Positions 53,069 to 64,000 of a DNA stretch of 64,000 nucleotides are shown in pieces. The notes under the pieces were generated by a model. It did not search any database, had not been told where the DNA came from, and was given only the letters and a program-made list of their open reading frames with translations. The stretch covers positions 1 to 64,000 of the forward strand of contig JADDOH010001524.1 of NCBI GenBank assembly GCA_016648135.1, written 5' to 3'. How positions within the stretch are numbered: the stretch's first letter is position 1; each line of letters begins with the position of its first letter. Both the position numbers and the translations under genes were made by a program. This DNA comes from Agrypnia vestita (lineage: Eukaryota > Arthropoda > Insecta > Trichoptera > Phryganeidae).

Positions 53069-54361
53069 TTAGGTCCTTACATATGAAATTGGCGTTTTGC
53101 CGTACTGGCAAATTTGATCTCAAATATCATCTCTTTGGTTAGGAATTCCAAATCCAAATTTATACAACTATTTAATCATGTATTTGTGTTTTGAAAATTA
53201 TAATTCATTTGTTTTTTCCTCAATTGTTTTTTTCTTTGCGTCACTCAGTTTACAAAATGAAAAACTTGAAATATCGCGTTATTTACGAGTACGAGTTCCA
53301 CCGTGGCACCAGTGCTGCAGAAACGGCTCGAAGGATTAATGATGTGTATGGCGACGGTGCCGCAAAAGAAAACACAGTGCGTTTTTGGTTCCAACGTTTT
53401 CGTTCTGGAAATTTCGACCTGCAGAACAAGCCCCGTGGACGGCCGGGGACCAAAGTTGATAATGAAGAATTGAAGGCTATTGTGGAAGCGGATCCATCGC
53501 AAACCACATCCGAGTTAGCTGCAGGTTGCGGTGTTAGTGATAAAACTGTTTTAATCCACTTGAAGCAAATTGGTAAGGTGAAAAAGCTTGAAAGGTGGGT
53601 ACCTCACGAATTGAGTGAAGCAAATCAACAAACGCGCGTTGACTGCTGCGTTGCATTACTCAACCGGCACAATAATGAAAGGATTTTAAATCGAATCATT
53701 ACCTGTGATGAAAAGTGGATCCTGTACGATAATCGGAAGCGCTCATCGCAATGGCTGAACCCTGCCGAACCAGCCAAACCATGCCCCAAGCGAAAATTGA
53801 CTCCAAAAAGTTACTTGTGAGCGTTTGGTGGACTAGTGCTGGTGTCGTTCACTACAGCTTTCTTAAATCTGGCCAGACGATTACGGCAGATGTCTATTGT
53901 CAGCAACTGCAAACCATGATGGAAAAGCTAGCTGCTAAACAACCGAGGCTGGTTAATCGCTCTAGGCCACTGCTGCTTCATGATAACGCTAGACCACACA
54001 CTGCACAACAGACGTCTACCAAATTAGAGGAGCTTCAATTGGAATGTCTAAGACATCCACCGTACTCTCCGGACCTTGCCCCAACAGATTACCATTTTTT
54101 TCGAAATTTGGATAACTTCTTGCAAAGGAAAAAATTCAACTCCGATGGGGCAGTCCAAACCGCCTTCAAAGATTTTATTGATTCCCGTCCGAATGGTTTT
54201 TTTAGTAAAGGGATCGATGAACTACCTATGAGATGGCAAAAGTGCATAGATAGCAATGGTACATACTTTGATTAAATAAATATATTATAAAAAAAAAAAA
54301 ATCGGCTTTAAATCAGCGGTTCCTCCCATACTAAACGCCAATTTCATATGTAAGGACCTAA
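53069..54361 (+). mobile_element. mariner copy 2 (DD34D, cecropia-like)
   Basis: The inverted ends start TTAGGTCCTTACATATGAAA, flanked by TA in a TATATA run. Length is 1293 bp. It is nearly identical to copy 1 at 8689-9976. Confidence 0.95.
53257..54275 (+). pseudogene. mariner transposase with a single frameshift
   Basis: The start MKNLKYRVIYEYEFHRG at 53257 suits the family; an in-frame ATG at 53191 is upstream. Helix-turn-helix, WVPHEL, the first catalytic block TCDEKWILYDN, HDNARPHTAQ and YSPDLAPTDYHFF are all present, with D to D spacing of 34. One A is missing from an A run near 53806-53810 (five here, six in copy 1), so the frame breaks after KLTPK. No other break was seen. Confidence 0.93.
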
Positions 54362-54699
54362 TATATATATATATATATATTCTGTAATTTTCTTATCAAT
54401 AAATATGTAGTATTCAATTTCTGTGTTTTTATTCATAGTTTGAAATCTTCTGAAGAGAATGTTGAAAAAATTTTGAAAATTAATGTTTTGTAACAGAAAT
54501 GGTTAGTGGTTTTGGTGTTTATATAAATTATTTATGAAAATGCACTTTTTACTGGCATTTTTGGCATATTTTGACAAAATATTTATGGCACTAAAAGGGT
54601 TAAGAACATAAATACACTCGGAACATTCCAAAGTTTATGAATGAATAAGTGAATGTTTGTCGTAAATAATGTTTTTCCATTTATTATTATAAAATATAC

Positions 54700-55181
54700 T
54701 GTCACGAGACAGTAGAAGCACGTAATCGAGGATTTTAAAGCGCTCTACACCTTTTAAAAGTAAATTGGAAATTACTGCAAAGGTCTGAAATAACCCGATA
54801 GATTCAGGAACCATTGTGACGTGCCATTGCCTATAAAAGAGATTGACCAACTATTGCGCACTTGGTGTGTGTCAGAGTTATTTGACAATGCGACATAAAA
54901 GACCAAGCAAACTGTGCGGCAGTGTGACTAGCAGTATGACCGAGCGACAGATGTTCGGAATGGGGGAAACGGAGCGGATCTACCTAGTGATAGACAAGTG
55001 CAGCGAAGATTGTAGTGATTGTGAATTAATGCGAACCTGAGTGAAATATTCTAGAAACAATTAGTGTGAATTTAAGAATGGTGCTCTGATTAAATTCGTG
55101 TCCAGTGACTGTAAAAAATAAAAGTTTAAATTGGGTTTTTTTAGTGTTTCATTTGCCTCTCACAGGCAAGATCCCGTGACA
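54700..55181 (+). mobile_element. Solo LTR of an unidentified LTR retrotransposon
   Basis: The segment starts TGTCACGAGACAG and ends CCCGTGACA, with inverted TGTCACG/CGTGACA tips. It contains a TATA-like CTATAAAAGAG near 54832 and an AATAAAAG signal near 55119. No internal region, primer site or clear target duplication is present, so class and boundaries are provisional. A 65-codon frame inside is chance. Confidence 0.6.
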
Positions 55182-56351
55182 AAATTTAATTTAATTTTTT
55201 AATCAATTTATTTTTACTGTAAATTTATTTTTCAGTTGGGCCATTCATGGCAGACAGCGATAAGTCAAAAATATAAATTTTTGCATTAACCTTAAACTCC
55301 GAAAAAATCAATATTATATTCCGCGACAATTTGACACCTATTTTGCACTTTGCCGTAGTATGTGGGAGGTGCCAGTATCGGAGAGTCTGTGCCTCCAAAA
55401 TATTTATGTGAAAATAATATTTTTAAATGAGCATACACGATACTAATATGTATTTTGATTTGGTACGAGGTGGGTGGATGGTTTATGGATTGCAATAGAG
55501 AAGAGACAGCTATGATACCGTTAATAATTGAATTAAATATATCTTTATTTCAACTGTTGGTAATTGACGTCAACCGTCATTAATTTCTAATATTTTCTTT
55601 AGTTTTACAACTAATGGCATCAGTCATATCTTGTGGAGCATATTAATTTTTTTTTCTGGTTGCAACCCCGTTGCGATATGGTTGCTTTAAAACCGTGCGC
55701 AATCATCAAAATATTAATTCCCAACAGTTAATTAAAAGAATGCGTTTTTTTAATTCAATAACCAAAAATATCTAATGACAAAGTTATATTTTCAAATATT
55801 AAAAATATATACAGACATTTATATCTTTTATTTCATGGCGAATCCCTGTTTCACCATTGTTATCCTATTTGGTCATGACAAGTTTCAGTTTGATTGAATA
55901 CAATAGTTTTTTTGCGATCACACCAGGTTTTTACGAATAACGATTTTTTATTATAAACATTCTTTAACTTGTTTCTTGTTCATTGTTGGCCTATCCAATT
56001 GCTCACATTACAACAATGTGACAATCTTTTAAATCTTACCGCAGAGATATCAGTCAACAAGAGTCAGTTCACCGTTCGGACTGTTTGTCGCTTGAATTTG
56101 TATGGATTCTAATCAGCAGTGAATGTGTTATAAAGTGGAACTTCTTTAATGAAGGGCATCACTAGCATTTTGTAAGTATCTCAAGGACTAAAATAATCAA
56201 TAATGAAACTTCTTTAAGGAATAATTTCCTGCAGAAAAAGCGTAGCTTCATCGAGAGATAAAAACTCGTACTTCTTTATTTTTCCATTTCTTTTTTAATC
56301 ATATTAAGCATTTTTACTCTGCTTTGGTGCAAGGAGGAAATCGAAAAGGAT

Positions 56352-56357
56352 TTTATT
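56352..56357 (-). terminator. Possible gene D polyadenylation signal AATAAA
   Basis: The minus strand reads AATAAA 127 bp past the gene D stop. Another AATAAA overlaps the stop codon itself (56483-56488), too close to be the only signal. Confidence 0.4.
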
Positions 56358-56483
56358 TTCATTAAATAAGGTTTGAAATGCCTTCCCGCCAAGCGTTGAC
56401 TTCTCTGCATCCTTTCCTTCCTAATCTTCACCGCTGAAAATTTGCCAATAGTTCACTTAAGGGCTCCACGTCCACACTAGGGT

Positions 56484-56672
56484 TTATTTCATGACCACCG
56501 GTTGAATTTCTGCATCTGGATGCGCCTTCTTTTCATGTGCCCGCAATGTTTTGTGACGCGCGTACTTGTTGCCGCACTTGTCGCAGCAGAAAGGACGCAG
56601 TCCTCGGTGGAAGCTGCTGATGTGCGAGACCAGCGTCTTCTTGGCCTTATACTTCTTCCCGCACTCTGCACA
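56484..56672 (-). CDS. Gene D exon 4 (terminal two-finger exon)
   Basis: The acceptor is CGTGTTCCAG|TGTGCA, phase 0; 189 nt to TAA. Fingers CAECGKKYKAKKTLVSH and CCDKCGNKYARHKTLRAH, then AEIQPVVMK. The upstream ATG (MFQ) lies in the intron and is not a start. Confidence 0.9.
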   Translation of the reverse strand, partial: CAECGKKYKAKKTLVSHISSFHRGLRPFCCDKCGNKYARHKTLRAHEKKAHPDAEIQPVVMK

Positions 56673-59600
56673 CTGGAACACGTTACGTAAATTTAGTTAG
56701 TGTATTTGCACCTTTGGACTTCTCCGCACTGTAGAAATATTTTATAACGCATAGAAATTAACACAATGTTCAATTTAAATTTGTTGGAAAGAAAATGGAT
56801 AAATGAATTTTTATCATTAAATATGCCTGCGATCATATTGGAAATAAAAATCAAGATCAGGACATGGGGATCAAAAAAACGAAATGGCAGAGATAAACAG
56901 CCAAGAGGCCGATATTTTGCCTCCAAGTAGAGATTCAGACGAGATTCAAGGGACAGGTATTCAAAATTAATCCGTACCAGTGTATCCCAAAAGCTTCTTT
57001 GGAGCACCAGAAGTGGAAATGTGAAATAACAGACTAACAAGCTAGTTTACTCGTATATTACAAGACATAGAAAGGCATAAGAGTATTATAACCCATTCGG
57101 GCTCACAGTATCATATATAATACTCAGATATACACCACTTGCCAATAGCTTAGTCAAAATTTATTTGTCAAGGTCAAAATGTGCACTGTCGTTAAACTGT
57201 TTCTTATTTAAGCAGATACCCTGAGCTTGTGTTAGACAACATAACTAGTAAATATATTTTCCACATAAACTCTGGCTGGATTCACTCAATGCAACATTCA
57301 CCATCTCCATTGTAAGAACATCCACACATTATAAAATTTTGTAAGTTCTATATATGTTCCAAATCTGAGAATCTTTCATTTATTTTAATGGACTATGCTA
57401 AAGACATCTATAGTATTTTCGCAGCTGGTAATGACACCTCTATAGTTTAAGCATGAGAGTATTCACCTATAGATATACCACCCTGGAAACCTGAAATTTA
57501 GGTATAAATTAGTGATTATTTTTTTTTAATGGCACTCTTTAAGGCGGCACATACATTTTTCAAGCTGTCAAAGTGGCGATATGTGTCGGATAGATCATGC
57601 TACTTCAATACGAGATCGAGACATGAACAAACGTCATATTAGATAAACCTTGCAAGAGCGTATTTTTTACATGTCCTTGTGAGATAGAAAGGTTGCGAGG
57701 AAACGAGACAACCATATGGAGTACTGACGTTTAAAATATATGGGAACGCAAGTCATGCTCGCGTACCATTATTAGAATTTTAAATGTTTTAAGTCTAGAA
57801 TATAAAAAAGCATATGTATATTTCTCCAATAACTTAGGTGTTGTAAAAAAAAAGTAAACAACAATTTTTCTTATATCACTGTTTTTTAATTTAAAACTTT
57901 TGTCGAATTAGCAGATTTAGATATTATTTTGACTTCTGACTGAAATGTCAAAACACCTGTGAAAATAATTGAATTTAAATAATTTTTATTTAAAATAAAC
58001 AAAAAACTACTCCAACAATATGTATTGAATTAAAAATAAAATTAAAATTAAAATATCTCGTAAATTAATATCTTACTTGACTTTCAAATAACAATGCCAT
58101 CAACACGAATATAGTGAACATAGCGAGTAGTAGCAAGTCAGCAAAAGTGACATGCGTACAATGTTAGGTTAAGAGTAGAAATGCAATTTAATACAAAACT
58201 AGTTAAAAAAAACATTATTATCTGCGATGAATAGATTGCTTTTGAATATATAATATGATATTATTTTGAACTAAAGTCAAATTTGGCATAAAAACATGTT
58301 TTAAAGTGATTTTTTAATGAAAAAATGATTGGACTACATGAGTGCGTCCGCCTCTCCCGGCTAGCGCGCGGATTGTGATCTGCAAACTGCGTAATTTTTT
58401 GACACATTTCATACTATAGAATTTTTATTTTTAAATATTAATCAACGTGTTTTTTATAAAAAAAAAAAGATTTTTAATAGTGAACGAAGACTCAAAGTGC
58501 GAATATAGATACAATATATTGTTTAAAATCATCTTTTTATATGAATAAACATTTGAAAATGACCAAAAATCGTAAATATTTAAGAATGTTTGAAAAATGA
58601 TATCTTTTTTAATATTGAATATTTCTTAATTTCCTACGTACAGATTCTAGATAATTAAGTAAACTTTATATGTATGAAAAACATATTATGCTTACATACA
58701 AATTTTAAACGAATCACACTTTGCCCGGGAACATTAAAAACGTCTTTTTTGCCGCGGCCTGTGGATTAATGCCTATATTTTTTTAATTATTGTAAATAAT
58801 GTTCAGTTTATTACTTTTATATAAGAACAAAGGTTCTATCTAAGTTATCGCCCTAAAAAAATTGCAATCTATCATATACATTCTGATATATATGAATAAT
58901 AAAAACCCAAATTTTCGTAAAAAAACGCTGAAATATGCATTTGCAGTGAATGTACCGCCTTAAGGTACATATTAAAGTATTATGTATTATATTGCAAAAT
59001 TTAAAAAAAAATGGCCACGTCATGTCCATTATCGTGGAGCTCCTCCGTCGTGACTGAGATGCAACTTTCCCGAAATTAGAAGATAATGTACTTATTAAGA
59101 AATAAAATATTGAAAAGAAAAAAATGGTTTTTAATCCGATAAACCATTTGTTAATAACAATCGTTTAAAAATATTCAAATAGCTCACAATTTAAAAAAAA
59201 GTAACCCATTAAAACCAAGTTTTTACAATACTCCCGTTCTCATTTTCGGGTTTCGGGTCTACCATATGCGTCGGAATCTCCATACAACTTGTATGAAAAA
59301 ACCATTAAAAATTTGAAAAATCCAAAATTATACTATAATTATTATTTTTTAACGAAAATTTGATAGATCTTCTTGATCGTCGCCACGAGTCTGTTTGCAA
59401 AGTTTCAGTTCGATTGGATCATGGGAAAAGGGTTAAAAATCGATCCAAAGTTTTTTCGTCAAGGAAACAAGTAAGCAGACGCCACGAGTTTAAAGAAAGG
59501 AAGTAAAAAGTTTTTTCCAAATCGCATATGCTATATTTTAGATATTTCATTTCTAAGTAAGTACATGACCTTCTTTTCTGTATCAGAAAAACGTGCACTG

Positions 59601-62600
59601 CGGAATGTTGCTTCTCTGCATGGCGGAGCAGCTCCACGGGGATGGACATGACATGACGTGTCCATTTTATTTTTTTCAAAAATTTACAACAAAATAATAT
59701 TAATAAGTGCCAATAAAAATCTAAATAATTAATTACCTTGTAAAAAATTACCCAATTTCTACTTAAATTTCAGACTCCCTCGGTAGTGTAACCCCTTAAT
59801 CAATTTCCTTAACAAACTAATAATTTTGTAGTCTTTTGTCATCATCAATCAGATGTAATTCTCATACAAATATTGGTAAAGCACCTCGTGTTTCCTCACG
59901 CCCGTGTGGATCAGATGGTGCTTGTTGAGGTTGCTGATGTTCACAGAGCGGTGAGTGCACCACTCGCAGGCGTACGGCCGTTCGCCGCTGTGTTTGCGCT
60001 TGTGCAGCATCAGCGACTGCGGCAGGTTGGTGCGGTACGGACACTGATCACACGCGTGCACGCGTTCTCCGTGCGTGCGCATGTGCGAGTGCAGCGAGTA
60101 CTCGCTCTTCATCGTCTTGTTGCATATCTGCATTACATAAAAATTGTAAAGTTATTTTATTTATTGTCTGCACAACTGCAACAAAATAGGTATTGCATTA
60201 CATATTAGGGGTATAAAAGCAAAGGCAGCAATATCCAAAAAAAAATTAAAAATGTTTTAAATGCAGTCAGTGAGGATTACTAATTTAGATATTATAGGTA
60301 ATATAGCTCTATCATATTTCCCAATCACTATAAAAACTAAAAGTAAAGACAGCATTATCCCTGCAGTGTAAAAAGCAAAGGAAGCCATATCCACTTCAAG
60401 CGATCAACCCCTGGATTGTTTGACCAGGACAAAATGACCGCTTCATACTAAAGAGTCGATTTTAGACCAAAACATGTACAGTAAAACCTCAATATAATGG
60501 TCTAATTGGGGAGACGGGGTGTTCGTTAAAGCCGTTATATAAAAATAGGTTTAAAATAAATCAAAAAAATTTTTTTTGGAAATATGTACACTGTATTTAG
60601 ATATAAATAAAAAATACAAAACACAAACAAAATTCTATTTAATTGTCTTCGGAAATTCGTCGTGAAGCGACGTTTCTGTTTGATATCGACGCGCTTGCTT
60701 TCGGTTGTCCTGCTTTGAAAAAGGAATCAAGTTTTGTTTGCACTTTTGAAGTTTGCTATTTTTTTATAATCAACTCTCTAAAATTACGAAAATGCGTATT
60801 ATATATTTGAACTTCGTTACCTGATGAATAATCGATAAATGTTATTAGATCGAACACCCATAGAAACCTACGCGTTATTATACCAGGGAAGCCCCTAATA
60901 TACTATCGCTCCGGCTAGGTGCAGTCTACACATTATTGGGGCATTATGTCTCAAAAGCTAGACGTATGACGTGATTATCATGGCCGCTAAAAATTGTTTA
61001 CACGCGGCAACACTTGAATTTAAGCATGTATAATATTAAAAGGACGTTTTCGATTTTTTTACATTTGACCGGATTTTTTGTCCGTTATATCCGAAGTCCG
61101 TTAAATAGAGGTCTGTTATATTGAGGTTTTACTGTATTAAAAATATGAGAAAACCGAGGGTTGTTAAAAATATTATTAGCATCACATAACGGAAGTTTAA
61201 AAAAATACTTATAGTCCTAGTGGTGCGTTTCGTACTTTTCCACAACCGTTAGGAGGGCCTGATCATCAAAATCTGAAGATCAACCCTTTCCTAACTTATC
61301 ATCGAAGACTGTTAGCTTTGAAGCGAACAAACCACTCTCAGCATACCCTTTCGCTAAACATTCCTTCACCAAAAAGTCTGTTGAGGTTGTCAAACGATTG
61401 GGCAGCTTTCCACCCTTTCTACAAGTGGTACAGTATAATGTGGCATATATGTGTATGGTTTCGATGTGCATTTTAATTTCCTAACCCTATTAAAGAATTA
61501 TATTATGACAAATGTCAATTAAATGTTAAATTCAAAAAACAGCAAATTATTATGCATCAACCTGCAGATTGAAATACGACACGGGCATGCAACTGGGTTA
61601 CGTAAAATAACTTTTCTTTTATTTTTCAATTTAATTTTTCAATCAATAAATACACTATATGTTTTGGGAGATATTGTGATGGGTATTAGGGAACAAGAAG
61701 GCAAGCATTAACCTTTCTTCCTTCGGGCTCGCTGGTTCTCCTCTTGCCTCTTCTTTATCTTCCAAACTTCTAGCGGCGAGGTGTTTCCCGTTATTTTTAA
61801 GACAAACGCTCGCGTCAATAATTAAAGCTTTGTTTTAGATTTGCGGTAGTTCACGGCGAAAAATATGCGGTCAATTTTTTCACTGATTTTTTTCCATTGC
61901 GGTTGCAGTTGTTTTCTTCTTGTGGGGGCTTCGTTTTTCAAACTGGAGCGGCTTTAGTACTTGCATTGCTTGTGGGAAATGGGTAGGGACTGGGAGAGTG
62001 GGAATACCTTTTTCCTAGTTTACACGCGCGAATGGCACTAATACTATACCTATTTCATTTCTTCCACATTTAAATCTTATTCGTTAACAATGTCTGGAAT
62101 GCGTACGGGAACTCACCGGACAAGGTATGCCCGCGGACTGGGTGTGCACAAGGCGCATGTGGGTGAGCAGGGAGCCTTTGTTACTGAGGGTCTTGCGGCA
62201 CACAGGGCAGACAAACAGCTGGCCGAGTTCTACCGTATTGCACGCTGCACCGTCATGTTGGCTCATGTGCCCCTCCAGCGCGGTACGATTTCTCAGCTCG
62301 GCGGGACACTTTCTGGTCGCATAAATAGGAACCATTAACAGAATTGATCGGTTGCTAACGTATTAAAAATACATATATTTCCAAATTTGTCTTGGTTCAT
62401 TGGTTATTGAATGTAAAAAAACCAACGAACCAAGTCTAAGATGATTGATGACAAAATAAGTGTTTAGAAAAATAATGAATTTGGCACACACTTGTTTTTT
62501 ACTTCTACTTGTTTAATTTTTGTGAGACGTGTCTCGCCATATGAGGGTATTACCAATCTAACTATTTTACACTGAACAACTTATATTTATATGAATGAAA

Positions 62601-64000
62601 ACTATTGAAAGGAACAGCTATATTCACCTCACTATCCATCCCCATTCATAATACTGAATTTTTCAGCTGTCATGCATATGTAGCTAGGTGTGCCTTAACA
62701 TTAGCATCAGGGTTCGAGGATGTATATCCGCAGATATATATCGCGATATTTATGGCTTGATTTTTATTATAACATTTTTTTTGTATATATATATACGATA
62801 TATATACAAAAAAACTTTCTGTGGTCGTTAATAGATGGCGCTAGTTGCATTAAAAAATGTTACAGGTTACTTATTTTTTGATATCTGCGGTCGTTACTAG
62901 ATGGTAGTTGTATTTTATAAAGTGTTGTTGTTTTAGAAATGGTTGTTTTTTGGTTTAATTTGTTTCATATAATCCATTTTTTATTTCATACAAAGAAACA
63001 AACACCCATAACACTACATTAGAAAGAGCAATTTTTATAACTTATATATAATAATTGCATATATTACCTTTTTTCAGTATGCAATTCATTTATTTAATAA
63101 ATAATAATTCATGTACAAAATAAAAAATAAATTTTTCTAATTATTTCAATTTTCTACCAATTGACGTCCGCAAAAAAGGAGAAAAAAGTTTGGATATATA
63201 TAAAAAAAATCCGAATTTTTTAAATTTGGGTTTTTTCGAACCCTGATTGGCATACACGTGTAAGAAAACAAGATGAATGAGGTGAAAATAACAAATGAGT
63301 AACACATAATAAAAGCCTCACCTGCATCGGTAGGTAGATCCCGGCGGCATCTTGTGGCAGTTCTTTCTCTCATGCCGTAGTCGTAACCTCCTTGTGTCGA
63401 ACACCTCCTCACACCAGTAGCAACGGTATTCCTCCTGCGTCACGTCCCCGTGTTTTTCCGCCATGTGCGTTACCAGACTGTCCTTACACGGGAACCTCTT
63501 CTCGCACAGCAGGCAGCTGTAGAAAGTCAGATCATCAAAACTTGTATCTGGATTTTTCGATTCATTACTGTCCATGATTTTAGAGATTTTTTTTCTTTTT
63601 ATAATTCTCAAATTCTCACCACCTCTTTCATCTTTGTCTTCTATGAATTTTTCTTCTTCGCTATCATTACCAAACTCAAAATCGTAATCCAAATCTACGG
63701 CGTCCTCATTTTTAACGGCGCATTGTTCTTCCTTTTTACTAATTGCATATAAATATTGTTTATCTTTGTCCGTCAACTTATGCTCCGATACCTTCTCAGT
63801 GTTGATGTCGTCGTCGCAATCGGAGTTAACTTCGCTTTTTACGTCATCCAGCGCCTCTTTGTCATCTGCTTCTTTTTCGTGTCTTTTTTTCCGTTTCGAG
63901 GCGTCCCTCAATTTCTTGTCGGCATCCGCACTCAGAGCCCTGAAGTGGCTGGCTAGCTTGAGGACCTGGACGCAGCGGTCGCATATCTTGTCGGGCAGGC
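56484..64000 (-). CDS. Gene D: ZAD-C2H2 zinc-finger protein, four exons seen, 5' end outside window
   Basis: The visible coding sequence is complement(join(56484..56672, 59885..60127, 62117..62312, 63322..>64000)). The C-terminal half of a ZAD is visible (KICDRCVQVLKLASHFRAL), then nine fingers. Layout is the same as gene A. Split fingers are restored at exon 1/2 (YRC-RKC) and 2/3 (IPCP-ICNK). Phases 2, 0, 0 agree. Introns are 1009, 1989 and 3212 bp. The role is presumably DNA-binding regulation; no target can be inferred. Confidence 0.87.
58743..58965 (-). repeat. Dispersed repeat, inverted partner of 5795-5999
   Basis: GCCGCGGCCTGTGGATTAAT through GTTATCGCCCTAAAAAAATT to TTTGCAGTGAATGTACC matches the plus-strand copy in reverse. 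Confidence 0.65.
58985..59700. repeat. Repeat block bounded by imperfect inverted repeats
   Basis: The left GGCCACGTCATGTCCATTAT with GTGGAGCTCCTCCG and the right CGGAGCAGCTCCAC with GGACATGACATGACGTGTCC are inverted relatives. Inside is the third copy of the 16137-16880 repeat. No target duplication or coding sequence was found. A related end occurs at 39144-39330. Confidence 0.55.
59885..60127 (-). CDS. Gene D exon 3 (three-finger exon)
   Basis: The acceptor is TGTAATGCAG|ATATGC. The donor, CACGAG|GTGCTT, is weak but gives the standard seven-residue linker (TGVRKHE) to exon 4; an alternative GTGAGG 12 bp earlier would shorten it. Fingers ICNK, HACDQC and YACEWC are encoded. Confidence 0.85.
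60128..62116 (-). other. Gene D intron 2
   Basis: It holds the Tigger-like MITE at 60479-61134. The remaining sequence shows no gene; the 62-63 codon frames around 61280-61711 lack domain patterns. Confidence 0.5.
60479..61134. mobile_element. Tigger-like MITE
   Basis: The ends CAGTAAAACCTCAATATAAT and TTATATTGAGGTTTTACTG are inverted repeats with TA on both sides. Length is 656 bp, with no coding remnant. Confidence 0.9.
62117..62312 (-). CDS. Gene D exon 2 (linker-type, two fingers spanning)
   Basis: The acceptor is TGCGACCAG|AAAGTG and the donor TGTCCG|GTGAGT; 196 nt, phase 2 to 0. It completes finger 3 (RKCPAELRNRTALEGH), encodes FVCPVCRKTL, and ends IPCP, half of finger 5. Confidence 0.87.
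62313..63321 (-). other. Gene D intron 1, with hAT-type MITE
   Basis: Apart from 62708-63245 and a short LINE-end similarity at 62625-62670 (CTATCCATCCCCATTCATAA), nothing is recognised. Confidence 0.55.
62708..63245 (-). mobile_element. hAT-type MITE (CAGGGTTCGA family), complete copy
   Basis: The ends CAGGGTTCGAGGATG and TTTTTTCGAACCCTG are inverted repeats. Flanks ATTAGCAT and ATTGGCAT are an 8-bp duplication with one mismatch. At 538 bp it is the uninterrupted reference for 28317-29595 and for the remnant at 44748-46252. Confidence 0.92.
63322..64000 (-). CDS. Gene D exon 1, partial (ZAD end, two fingers)
   Basis: From the window edge it reads LPDKICDRCVQVLKLASHF, matching the second half of a ZAD. 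A long charged linker (KRKKRHEKEADDKEALDD, then acidic) precedes fingers YSCLLC and YRCYWC. The donor is TGCAG|GTGAGG, phase 2. The true start is beyond 64000. Confidence 0.9.

Larger units (their letters stand above)
52624..54603 (+). mobile_element. Deleted piggyBac-like element carrying a mariner insertion
   Basis: TTAA at both borders (52624-52627 and 54600-54603) and inverted ends TTAACCGTTATAGTGCCAAC and GGCACTAAAAGGGTTAA identify it. About 80 bp at 52657-52733 recur at 52810-52890. A short frame at 52975 (MSNTRESSDMDVEMTEQF) is probably the acidic N-terminus of the lost transposase. The mariner sits in a TA run right after it. Confidence 0.85.
52282..56483. other. Spacer between genes C and D (tail to tail)
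   Basis: It contains the piggyBac-like element with mariner (52624-54603) and a solo LTR (54700-55181). 55182-56483 is AT-rich with no feature recognised apart from a possible gene D polyadenylation signal. Confidence 0.6.
56673..59884 (-). other. Gene D intron 3, repeat-rich
   Basis: It contains the dispersed repeat 58743-58965 and a roughly 720-bp repeat block (58985-59700). 56673-58742 shows nothing recognised; a 115-codon frame at 56693-57040 has no domain. Confidence 0.5.

Noticed and set aside
54843..55040. 65-codon plus-strand frame with several cysteines
   Set aside because: It lies inside the candidate solo LTR downstream of its TATA-like box and shows no zinc-finger spacing.
56693..57040. 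115-codon minus-strand frame just upstream of gene D exon 4
   Set aside because: It ends before the splice acceptor, is not in phase with a finger and has no recognisable motif.

Overview
This window looks like a piece of nuclear genome from an insect, most likely a moth or butterfly. It is AT-rich, its genes are split by introns with GT/AG borders, and four linked genes carry an N-terminal ZAD (the insect zinc-finger-associated domain) followed by C2H2 zinc fingers. The spacer is packed with mariner, piggyBac-like, hAT-like, pogo/Tigger-like and LINE debris. The assignment to Lepidoptera is an inference; ZAD genes only establish arthropod, mainly insect.

Layout: 1-4145 is a LINE (non-LTR retrotransposon) with a 95-bp tandem array in its 3' region. 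4146-11023 is spacer with several MITEs and a dead mariner. Four ZAD-C2H2 genes follow. Gene A (minus, 11024-19104, 4 exons, 481 aa, 9 fingers) and gene B (plus, 19637-25904, 6 exons, 598 aa, 10 fingers) lie head to head across 532 bp. Gene C (plus, 27239-52281, 12 common exons plus three candidate last exons, about 1003-1014 aa, 22 fingers) follows B. Gene D (minus, 56484 to beyond 64000, 4 exons seen) lies tail to tail with C and its ZAD is cut by the window end. I built the exon models by hand from splice sites, intron phase and zinc fingers that become complete only after splicing; there is no transcript evidence here.

The main result is the architecture of this family. Exon 1 always ends in phase 2, immediately after the first cysteine of a finger. 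After it the genes are assembled from a repeated three-exon cassette: a linker exon (enters in phase 2, leaves in phase 0), a 1-4-finger exon (0 to 0), and a two-finger exon (0 to 2, or carrying the stop when last). Gene C has four cassettes, genes A and D one each, and gene B a reduced two-cassette form. Gene C also has three homologous two-finger terminal exons (47745, 50385, 52045), each with its own acceptor in phase 0, its own stop and its own ATTAAA 52-112 bp downstream. They look like mutually exclusive 3' exons that would swap the last two fingers.

The rest is transposable-element stratigraphy, with several nested insertions whose target-site duplications can be read directly: mariner in a piggyBac-like element, hAT in a Tigger-like MITE, Tigger-like MITE in a hAT MITE, a Tc1-like element in a hAT MITE, and a piggyBac-like MITE in a palindromic MITE. 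I found no CRISPR array, rRNA or intact tRNA gene.
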